From assembly GCA_041402045.1 (NCBI GenBank), contig JAWKSZ010000032.1, positions 14,523-78,522 of the forward strand: a stretch of 64,000 nt of DNA, written 5' to 3'. A model generated the notes under the pieces. It worked only from the letters and a program-made list of their open reading frames with translations. It had not been told where the DNA came from and made no database searches. Of the stretch, positions 1-6,295 are shown one piece after another. The stretch comes from JAGQRJ01 sp041402045. GTDB taxonomy: Bacteria; Planctomycetota; J058. The number at the start of each line of letters is the position of its first letter. The stretch's first letter is position 1. The translations under genes were made by a program, and so were the position numbers.

Positions 1-309
1 CTCGCCAGCGCCGCCTACCTGAGCTACGGCTGGACCCGGCGCCCGCTGAACTCCAACGCCGGCGCGAACACGCTGCTCACCGCGGACCGCTCGCTGCTCA
101 CGACCACGCCGCAGGCGCTCCCGGGCACCCGGGGCAACCACGCCGAGGGCTGGCACGTGGCCCGCGCCGACGCCAGTTCGAGCTTCCTCCTCGCCAGCGA
201 CCCCAGCAGTCCGTTCACGACCCTGGGCGCGATCACGGGCCCCGACGCGGGCCACCTGGCCATGGAGTGGGCGGGCAACAACCCCGCCGGCAAGACCCCG
301 CCTCGCTAG
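1..309 (+). CDS. C-terminal fragment of an unknown, possibly prepilin-like protein
   Basis: The open frame enters from the left edge and ends at TAG 307-309, giving about 102 residues with the start outside the window. The visible part is rich in Ser, Thr, Asn and Gly. It contains a GNHAEGWHVARADAS stretch that loosely resembles the His-x9-Asp-Gly tail of planctomycetal type II secretion pseudopilins (DUF1559), but the DG pair is not preserved. No other domain is recognisable. The codon pattern is typical of neighbouring genes. The pseudopilin reading is a weak inference from one motif and could be wrong. Confidence 0.45.
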   Translation, partial: LASAAYLSYGWTRRPLNSNAGANTLLTADRSLLTTTPQALPGTRGNHAEGWHVARADASSSFLLASDPSSPFTTLGAITGPDAGHLAMEWAGNNPAGKTPPR

Positions 310-355
310 GGGATTCCGCGGTCATTTCCCGGCTGCGCCTCGCCCACGGCCTCCC

Positions 356-361
356 TACGAT
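356..361 (+). promoter_or_regulatory. -10-like box (TACGAT) of a probable leaderless ada transcript
   Basis: TACGAT ends six bases before the ATG at 368 and there is no Shine-Dalgarno sequence. Transcription starting the usual six to seven bases after a -10 box would begin at the start codon. The same spacing recurs at four other genes in this window. Confidence 0.4.
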
Positions 362-367
362 CCGGGC

Positions 368-1432
368 ATGACGACGACGCTCCCCCCGCGGGCCCGCATG
401 CTGCGGGCGTTCCTGGACAAGGACCCTGGCTTCGAGGGCGTGTTCCTCACCGCGGTCAAGACCACCGGGATCTTCTGCCGCCCGACCTGCAGCGCCCGCA
501 AGCCCAAGCCCGAGAACGTGGCCTTCTACGCCACCGCGCGCGAGGCCCTGGACGCGGGGTTCCGCCCCTGCCTGCGCTGCGCGCCGCTGGTGCCCGAGGG
601 CGAGACCCCGGCCTGGGCCGAGGCCCTGCTCGAGGCCCTCGAGCGCGAGCCCCAGCGGCGCTGGAGCGACGCCGACCTCGAGGCCCGCGGGCTGAGCCCG
701 CGGCGGGTGCGGCGCTGGTTCCAGCAGCAGCGCGGCAACACGTTCCACGCCTACGCCCGCGCCCGGCGCCTGGGGCAGGCGCTGAGCGAGCTGAACCACG
801 GCGCCCCGGTCAGCGACGTCGCCTTCGCCCACGGCTACGACTCGCTCAGCGGGTTCGGCGCGGCGTTCCAGCAGTTCGCGGGCGCCGCCCCCAGCGCGGC
901 GCGCGCCCGAGGCGTGGTCGAGGTCGCCCGGCTCACGAGCCCCTTGGGGCCCTTGGTCGCGGGCGCGTTCCAGGACGAGGTCGTGCTCCTCGAGTTCGCC
1001 GACCGCAAGGGCCTCCCCGGGCAGCTCACGACCCTCGCGAAGCGCCTGCGGGCGAGCTTCGCCCCGGGCCGCCCGGCGGTGCTCGCCGCGCTGGCCGCCG
1101 AGCTCGACGCCTACTTCGCCGGACGCGGCGCCGGGTTCCAGGTCCCGCTGCGCGCGCCGGGCACGCCGTTCCAGCAGGCGGTGTGGGCCGCCCTGGGCGA
1201 GCTCGAGCCGGGCACGACCTGCTCCTACGGCGAGCTCGCGCGCCGGCTGGGGCGCCCGAGCGCGGTGCGCGCGGTGGCCCGGGCCAACGGCCACAACCGG
1301 CTCGCGATCCTGATCCCTTGCCACCGCGTGGTCGGGAGCGACGGCGCGCTCACCGGCTACGGCGGCGGGCTGTGGCGCAAGCGGCGCCTGCTCGAGCTGG
1401 AAGGCTGGCGCCCGCCGGCGGGCCGGGGTTGA
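368..1432 (+). CDS. ada: Bifunctional Ada-type DNA methylation repair protein / transcriptional activator
   Basis: The protein has 354 aa, the same length as E. coli Ada, with all three parts in order. Residues 1-75 form the Zn-binding methylphosphotriester domain with Cys37, Cys41, Cys68 and Cys71 (GIFCRPTC and GFRPCLRC); in the family the first Cys accepts methyl groups from phosphotriesters. Residues about 80-180 are an AraC-type helix-turn-helix region. Residues about 190-345 are the O6-methylguanine-DNA methyltransferase domain, with active Cys318 in PCHRV. The protein should repair alkylated DNA and, once methylated, activate its own and related promoters. ATG 368 has no ribosome binding site but a -10-like box lies just upstream. 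No alkB or alkA homologue is next to it. Confidence 0.95.
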   Translation: MTTTLPPRARMLRAFLDKDPGFEGVFLTAVKTTGIFCRPTCSARKPKPENVAFYATAREALDAGFRPCLRCAPLVPEGETPAWAEALLEALEREPQRRWSDADLEARGLSPRRVRRWFQQQRGNTFHAYARARRLGQALSELNHGAPVSDVAFAHGYDSLSGFGAAFQQFAGAAPSAARARGVVEVARLTSPLGPLVAGAFQDEVVLLEFADRKGLPGQLTTLAKRLRASFAPGRPAVLAALAAELDAYFAGRGAGFQVPLRAPGTPFQQAVWAALGELEPGTTCSYGELARRLGRPSAVRAVARANGHNRLAILIPCHRVVGSDGALTGYGGGLWRKRRLLELEGWRPPAGRG

Positions 1433-1491
1433 CCCACCTCCCGTTCGGTGAAAGAGTCGGGCCCTGACGGGGACTCCCCGCAGGAGGCAGG

Positions 1492-3828
1492 GTGGGAGGC
1501 AAGCGAGCACGCCGGCGTCAGCTGATCTCGGACCGGGTCGCGCTCTACAAGACCGAGGAGGACCTCGGCCCCTGGGGCGCCGGCAACGGGCGCTGGGTCT
1601 ACGACGAGCAGGACAAGGAACACTTCGTGTTCGTCACGATCTCGCCCGAGTCCCTCCCCAACAGCCGCGCCCGCCGCGCCTACAAGCAGCAGCTCGAGCA
1701 CTCCGAAGGCCTCGACCACCCCCGGATCGTGTCGATCCTCAAGGGCGGCACCGACGACGGCGACGGCCGCCCCTACCTGATCCAGGAGGCGATCAGCGGG
1801 CGCACGCTGGAGAAGGCCCTGGCCGCCGGCGAGCGCTTCAAGCCCCAAGGCGCGCTGCAGGTGGCGATCGACCTGCTGAACGGGCTGGCCTACGCCCACA
1901 GCCGCGGGCGGATCGAGGGCGGGCTCTCGCCGCGGAGCGTGCTGCTCTCGGGCGAAGGCGACCTGACCCGCGGGCGGATCCTGACCTTCGGCTTCCCCCG
2001 GGTCGTCGGCCCCGAGGAGACGACTGCGCTGGGCACCCTGCGCGTCGACTCCGAGTACGCCGCCCCGGAGGTGATCAAGAACGAGCCCGTCGACGGCCGC
2101 GCCGACGTCTACTCCGTCGCCGCGCTCCTGTTCCGCATGCTGACGGGCGAGCCCGCGATCCCGGTCTCCGGCGTCAAGGACGCGGTGCTGCACCGCCTGA
2201 ACCAGACCGCCGACGAGCTGCCCGCGGGCACCTTCGAGGACCCCGCGCGGGACGAGGCGGTGCGCGCCGCGCTGCGCCGCGCGCTGTCCAAGGCGCCCTC
2301 GCGTCGGCCCACCGCCCGCGGCCTGGCGCTCCTGCTCAACGGCGAGGGCGACGAGGGCGAGCGCTTCGAGGAGGTGCTCCCCGACGGCGGGACCTGCAGC
2401 GCCAGCGGCGACGCGATCCCGCCCTTCGCCGAGCGCCCCTGGGACCGCAAGCACTCGGACCGCCCCTTCGTGTGCCGCACCACCGGCGAGGTGTTCGCCG
2501 GGCAGGCCCACTGGGACCCGCGCATGCTCACCTCGACCAAGGGCAGCGAGAAGGCGCTCCCCGAGCCCCAGGGCGAGCCGCCGGCGGACGTGACCTTCGC
2601 CCTCCCCCCGCCCAAGCCCGCGGCCAAGAAGCCGACCCCCGAGAAGCCCGTCGAGAAGCCCGTCGAGAAGCCCGCCGAGAAGCCCGCCGAGAAGCCCGCC
2701 GCCGCCGAGGAGGCGGCCCAGCGCGAGGCCCAGGAGGCGGAGAAGGAAGCGCGCAGCAGCGACGTCGTGCGCTCGGCCCTGATCGACGCCTGGGAGGACG
2801 ACCGGCGCGAGCTCAAGACGGCGCGCATGCGCGCCAACCGCAAGCCCACCGAGTCTGCGCCGGCGCCGCGCCCCGAGCCCGCCCCCAGCGCGCTCTCGCC
2901 GCTGAGCTCGCGCCGCGAGGCGGCGCAGGAGGAGCCCGCGGCGACCCCCACGGGCTGGGCGCTGATCACGATCGGGCTGCTGCTGCTCGCGCTGTTCCTG
3001 GGCGTGACCCTGAGCGGCGAGCGCAGCTCCCGCTTCGACGCCGAGCGCGAGCGCGACCTGGCCCAGGAGAGCCTGAGCGCGGCGACCAAGACCGCCGACC
3101 AGAACGCCTCCGAGGTGATCGAGCTCACCGCGCGCCTGGGCAAGATCCAGGGCGAGTTCGACGCCAACGCGCAGCGGGCGGAGGCCGCCGAGGCGGCTCG
3201 CCGCCTGAGCGCGGCCGCCCTCGAGGACGCGCAGGCGGCCCAGGCCCGCGCCGACGCCACCTCCGCCGCCCTGCGCCAGGACCTGGCCGCGGCCAGCGCC
3301 CAGGCCGCCCAGGTGACCAGCCAGCTCGCCGCCCTCGAGGCGACGAGCGCCGCTCGCGCCCTCGAGGCCCAAGAGGCCCTGCGCAAGGCGCAGGTGTTCG
3401 AGACCCAGCTCACGACCACCAGCGTGCAGGTGCAGAAGCTCCAGGAGGAGCTGGCCCTGGCCAAGGCCCAGGGCGCGCAGCTCGAGCAGCTGCGCCAGAC
3501 CACCCAGCGCCTCGAGTCCGAGCTCGAGCAGGCCCAGGCCCGCGAGGCGAGCCTCAGCCAGCAAGCGGCGGCCGCTGCCCGCGACCTCGCCGCCCGCGAG
3601 CAGTCCCTCGCCGCGGCGCAGTCCCAGGCCCGGGACCTGCAGGCCCAGCTCGACGCGCTGACCGCGCGCCGGGCCGACGTCGAGCGCGAGCTGAGCGAGC
3701 TGCGCCTCTGCGCGGTCCAGAACGGCGCCGGCGCCCCGGCCGTGGTCGGGACCACCCGCGCCGCGCTCGCCGCCGCGCCCCTCGACGCCCAGGGCAAGCC
3801 CGCCCCGCCGCCGGCGCCGTGGAGCTGA
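1492..3828 (+). CDS. Pseudokinase with transmembrane segment and long coiled coil
   Basis: GTG start with AGGAGG-type ribosome binding sequence at about 1481-1488; 778 aa. Residues about 20-290 have the fold pattern of a Ser/Thr protein kinase, including an APE motif and GRADVYSVAALLFRMLTGE. Every catalytic motif is lost: the VAIK lysine region reads VTIS (about 48-51), HRDLKPxN reads EGGLSPRS (about 142-149) and DFG reads TFG (165-167). A Pro/Lys/Glu-rich linker with repeated EKPVEKPAEKPA units follows, then one transmembrane helix (about 486-508) and an Ala/Gln/Glu/Arg-rich coiled coil to about residue 740. It is likely a membrane-anchored scaffold or sensor and cannot phosphorylate by the usual mechanism. 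The next frame overlaps its end. Confidence 0.85.
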   Translation: MGGKRARRRQLISDRVALYKTEEDLGPWGAGNGRWVYDEQDKEHFVFVTISPESLPNSRARRAYKQQLEHSEGLDHPRIVSILKGGTDDGDGRPYLIQEAISGRTLEKALAAGERFKPQGALQVAIDLLNGLAYAHSRGRIEGGLSPRSVLLSGEGDLTRGRILTFGFPRVVGPEETTALGTLRVDSEYAAPEVIKNEPVDGRADVYSVAALLFRMLTGEPAIPVSGVKDAVLHRLNQTADELPAGTFEDPARDEAVRAALRRALSKAPSRRPTARGLALLLNGEGDEGERFEEVLPDGGTCSASGDAIPPFAERPWDRKHSDRPFVCRTTGEVFAGQAHWDPRMLTSTKGSEKALPEPQGEPPADVTFALPPPKPAAKKPTPEKPVEKPVEKPAEKPAEKPAAAEEAAQREAQEAEKEARSSDVVRSALIDAWEDDRRELKTARMRANRKPTESAPAPRPEPAPSALSPLSSRREAAQEEPAATPTGWALITIGLLLLALFLGVTLSGERSSRFDAERERDLAQESLSAATKTADQNASEVIELTARLGKIQGEFDANAQRAEAAEAARRLSAAALEDAQAAQARADATSAALRQDLAAASAQAAQVTSQLAALEATSAARALEAQEALRKAQVFETQLTTTSVQVQKLQEELALAKAQGAQLEQLRQTTQRLESELEQAQAREASLSQQAAAAARDLAAREQSLAAAQSQARDLQAQLDALTARRADVERELSELRLCAVQNGAGAPAVVGTTRAALAAAPLDAQGKPAPPPAPWS

Positions 3829-4232
3829 CCCCGGGCTCGCGGATCGTGCTCACCGCCGACAAGGCCCAGCTCGACCCGCTCCTGCGCGCGGGGGAGACCT
3901 CGAGCGCGGTCCTGGCCCTGCACGTGACCCTCGCCGGCGCGGGCAAGGCGCCTCGGGCCTACGGCCAGACCCTGGCCGCCGACGGGAGCCTCGACCCCCA
4001 CAGCCCCCGCCGCTACCACCGCGCGGCCCCGGGCGACGGCGCCCAGCTCACGGTGTGGATCACCCCCGCCGAGGCCAAGCGCTACCTCAAGGAGGGCCGC
4101 CCCTTCGCCTTCGTGCTCGAGGCCCCCTTCGGCGGCGGCGCCCGCGCGATCCAGTCCGCCGAGCTCGTGGTGACCCCCGTCGGCGGCGACGCCGCCCGCC
4201 TGCTCGAGGAGCTCCGCGCCCGGGACTGGTAG
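3819..4232 (+). CDS. Unknown 137-aa protein overlapping the pseudokinase gene, or its frameshifted C-terminus
   Basis: This frame opens at GTG 3819, ten bases before the end of the pseudokinase gene, and runs to TAG 4230-4232. The predicted soluble domain (VELTPGSRIVLTADK at the start) looks beta-rich and has no recognised family. There is no signal peptide and no separate ribosome binding site. Two readings are possible. It may be a translationally coupled gene. Alternatively, a one-base shift in the run of CCG codons at about 3800-3818 may have split one longer protein, since the upstream protein stops in a Pro/Ala-rich linker exactly where this domain begins. Confidence 0.55.
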   Translation: MELTPGSRIVLTADKAQLDPLLRAGETSSAVLALHVTLAGAGKAPRAYGQTLAADGSLDPHSPRRYHRAAPGDGAQLTVWITPAEAKRYLKEGRPFAFVLEAPFGGGARAIQSAELVVTPVGGDAARLLEELRARDW

Positions 4233-4405
4233 GCGCTGCGAGGCCGCGATCCAGACGCCCACGGCGCGCGCCAAGCAGCTCACCGTCGAGGCCGTTCGGA
4301 TCGAGACCACCAAGCGCGCGTAGGACCTGCCCGTCGCGGGTCCCACGGGTGAGGAGCGACACTTTCGGCGCTCCGCGGGGTCAGTCTGATCGGGAGCGTG
4401 CGACC

Positions 4406-5125
4406 GTGGCCAAGACCGATCCTGAGGCGCTGGAGGCAGAGGTGCGAGCTGCGGTCGCCGCAGGTCGCGCGGAGGACGCCTTTCGCCTGGCCTTCCACGC
4501 GGTCGAGGCCGCTGAGCGGGAGCGCTCTGCCGCCCACGCCGCCCTGGCCCTCGCCGCGGAGGGTTGCTGGGACGACGCGATCGCCCGGCTCGAGGTCTTC
4601 CCCAGCGAGGGAGATCGCTTCGGCGCCCTCGCCGCCCTCGCGCTCGTGGCGCTCTCCCGCGCCCAGGCGGACCCCGCTGAGCGCGTCCTGCGCGCGATCG
4701 AGGCGCTCCCGACGGGGGCCTACGACCCCCTCCGCGACTACGCTCCGGGGCTCGTGCTGTGGCTCGTAGGTCGAGCGTGCGATCTGGGGGTGGCGGCGTC
4801 CCTCCGCGAGGAGGTCGCGCTCGAAGAGGTCTGGAGTGGGCTGTGCGCGACGGCGCTGGCCAACGGCCTCGAGGCCCACCTGATCCCGGCGATCCCGGCG
4901 ATCCCCAGCAGCGCCGTGCGCACCAGGACCGTGGTCTCCCTGGGCCAGGGCCTCGCCGACCGCGAGGCGGTGCGCCTCGAGACGCTGCTCGAGCTCCTGG
5001 CCCTCGAGCCCGCGCACCGCACGACGACCAGGGCGGTGGCGCGGGCCAGCCTGGCCGCCACGCCCCCCGGAGGAAGCCTCTTCCGGCTGCTCGTAGACCT
5101 CCTGGGGCTCCCTGCCCTCACGTAG
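4406..5125 (+). CDS. Unknown alpha-helical (HEAT/TPR-like) protein
   Basis: GTG 4406 to TAG 5123-5125, 239 aa. The sequence is almost entirely amphipathic helices rich in Ala, Leu, Glu and Arg, with paired helices such as ALALAAEGCWDDAIARLEVF, which suggests a superhelical repeat scaffold. No catalytic motif, signal peptide or membrane segment is seen. A GGGAG at 4392-4396 could serve as ribosome binding site. It stands alone between the pseudokinase region and the BamE-like gene, so context gives no function. The real start could be slightly different. Confidence 0.6.
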   Translation: MAKTDPEALEAEVRAAVAAGRAEDAFRLAFHAVEAAERERSAAHAALALAAEGCWDDAIARLEVFPSEGDRFGALAALALVALSRAQADPAERVLRAIEALPTGAYDPLRDYAPGLVLWLVGRACDLGVAASLREEVALEEVWSGLCATALANGLEAHLIPAIPAIPSSAVRTRTVVSLGQGLADREAVRLETLLELLALEPAHRTTTRAVARASLAATPPGGSLFRLLVDLLGLPALT

Positions 5126-5185
5126 CCGAGACCCCGGGAACCGATTCCGCGCGCCGCCTCCTACCCCCAGAGGGGAGGCTGCTGA

Positions 5186-5593
5186 ATGCGTCGCTCGACG
5201 TCGGTGCGCGAGCTGCGCGTGGCGGTCGCTGCCGCGGCCTTGGCGCAGGTCGCGTACGTCCCGTTCGCGGTCGGCGAACTCCGCTACGGCAACGCGTTCG
5301 AGTTCTTCCAGCGCCGGCCCTTCGACCGCGAGACATGGCTGCGCCCCGCGGGTCCGCACGACCGGCTGCGCCAGATCGACGACCTGGTCGACCACCGGCT
5401 CCGTGCGGGCATGTCGCGGGCCGACGTGACGTGGCTCCTGGGCCCGCCGACTCGAACGACCCGCTTCTCCGGCTGGGACCTCGTCTACTACCTGGGGCTC
5501 GAGCGCTCGCCGTTCGGGGTCGACTCCGAGTGGCTCGTGGCGCGCTTCGATCCGTCGGGTCGGCTGAGCGAGTTCGCGATCGCGCGCGATTGA
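5186..5593 (+). CDS. Small BamE/SmpA-like protein
   Basis: ATG 5186 preceded by AGAGGGGAGG; 135 aa. An N-terminal hydrophobic stretch (about residues 9-30) looks like an uncleaved signal anchor. Residues about 60-130 (LRAGMSRADVTWLLGPPTRT, then a Tyr-Tyr strand and an Asp-x-x-Gly turn) match the pattern of the BamE/SmpA-OmlA fold: a helix with GMsrxdV followed by hGxP and beta strands. In Gram-negative bacteria this fold occurs in the outer-membrane assembly lipoprotein BamE and in many small envelope proteins. No lipobox cysteine is seen, so it is not a canonical BamE. No operon partner is evident. Confidence 0.6.
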   Translation: MRRSTSVRELRVAVAAAALAQVAYVPFAVGELRYGNAFEFFQRRPFDRETWLRPAGPHDRLRQIDDLVDHRLRAGMSRADVTWLLGPPTRTTRFSGWDLVYYLGLERSPFGVDSEWLVARFDPSGRLSEFAIARD

Positions 5594-5689
5594 GGCGTAC
5601 CCGTCGCGGGGGCAGCCCGCGGTTTCCGCACGCTCTGTAGGCGCAGGCGTCACGAGCCGGGCCTTGCGCTTCGCACTCGTGGGAACTTC

Positions 5690-5733
5690 GTAGGGGAGCA
5701 GCTTGCTGCTCCCGGTGTGTGCGTCCCTCCACT
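5690..5733 (+). repeat. GTAGGGGAGCAGC dispersed palindromic repeat, copy A
   Basis: The unit begins GTAGGGGAGCAGCTTGCTGC, whose GGGAGCAGC/GCTGCTCCC halves form a perfect hairpin, followed by CGGTGTGTGCGTCCCTCCAC. Copies with the same tail occur at 5822-5866 (inverted), 32070-32113 and 48769-48812 (inverted), always between genes. Confidence 0.85.
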
Positions 5734-5821
5734 TCCCCGGTCCCCGAGGGCCTACGTGCCCCGAGATCGGCCCAGCGGCTTGGAGGGCGCAGCCGCCGCC
5801 GCGAAGGCCCTCCCCTCCGAG

Positions 5822-5866
5822 AGGTGGAGGGACGCCCAGACCGGGAGCAGCAAGCTGCTCCCCTAC
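5822..5866 (-). repeat. GTAGGGGAGCAGC dispersed palindromic repeat, copy B
   Basis: Reverse-oriented copy of the unit at 5690-5733, with the same hairpin core and the GTGGAGGGACG tail. The two copies form a converging pair 88 bp apart. Confidence 0.85.
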
Positions 5867-6126
5867 GACAGGACGTAGCCGACGAACCGGGGGCCATGAA
5901 GCCACGCCTGACCCGGCGGTCCGCGAGTTCGGTCGGGTGGGTCCTCGGTGTGACCCGCGCTCCGCCCCGGGTCGGCGTGCTGAGCCGCCCCCAGCGGTCG
6001 ACGGAGGTCGCAGGCCGCCTTCCGGCCGCGTAGCCCCTGGGGCGTGTGGGCGAGATCGGCGCCGACCCGCTCCGCGAGCACGAGACCTGGACCACACCCG
6101 GCTCGCTGGCCTCGCTACACTCCTTC

Positions 6127-6293
6127 GGTGGCGCTACGTCTCGAGTTTGGTTCCGAGTCCCTGCGGCCCGGGACACTCTGGGGCTACCCCAGGGGCAGTG
6201 TTTCGCCTGAGGGCGTGTCGGCGCATGGCGTCGGTGTGCGCTTCCGCGCACGTCCCGCCACGCACGACGTGACGGTCGGGGCGTAGCGCCACC
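6127..6293 (+). ncRNA. Predicted retron msr-msd non-coding RNA
   Basis: The two ends are perfectly complementary over 12 bases (GGTGGCGCTACG at 6127-6138 with CGTAGCGCCACC at 6282-6293). As RNA the duplex continues inward to 6144/6276, giving 18 pairs with two G-U wobbles; this corresponds to the a1/a2 repeats of retron RNAs. Inside are a hairpin GTCCC/GGGAC (6157-6161 with 6170-6174) and a hairpin CTGGGG-CTA-CCCCAG (6178-6192), resembling msr stems. They are followed by a long hairpin: 6215-6220 with 6265-6270, 6221-6223 with 6261-6263, 6226-6230 with 6256-6260, tipped by GTGCGC-TTCC-GCGCAC (6236-6251), resembling an msd. It lies directly upstream of a retron-like reverse transcriptase whose ATG is three bases after the duplex. 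The structure was folded by hand, and the priming G was not identified with certainty. Confidence 0.75.
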
Positions 6294-6295
6294 CC

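Larger units (their letters stand above)
5594..6126. other. Intergenic region upstream of the retron locus, holding an inverted pair of dispersed repeats
   Basis: No gene is supported here. The main content is two copies of the GTAGGGGAGCAGC repeat facing each other (5690-5733 and 5822-5866), so the stretch between them could fold into a large stem-loop. Promoter elements for the downstream RNA and reverse transcriptase must lie before 6127. CGCTACACT at about 6113-6121 contains TACACT, a plausible -10 box about 6-12 bases before the RNA start. Confidence 0.5.

Noticed and set aside
4233..4323. Short open segment ending in KQLTVEAVRIETTKRA
   Set aside because: No start codon with a binding site and no relation to neighbours. 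It may be a gene remnant but is too short to support.
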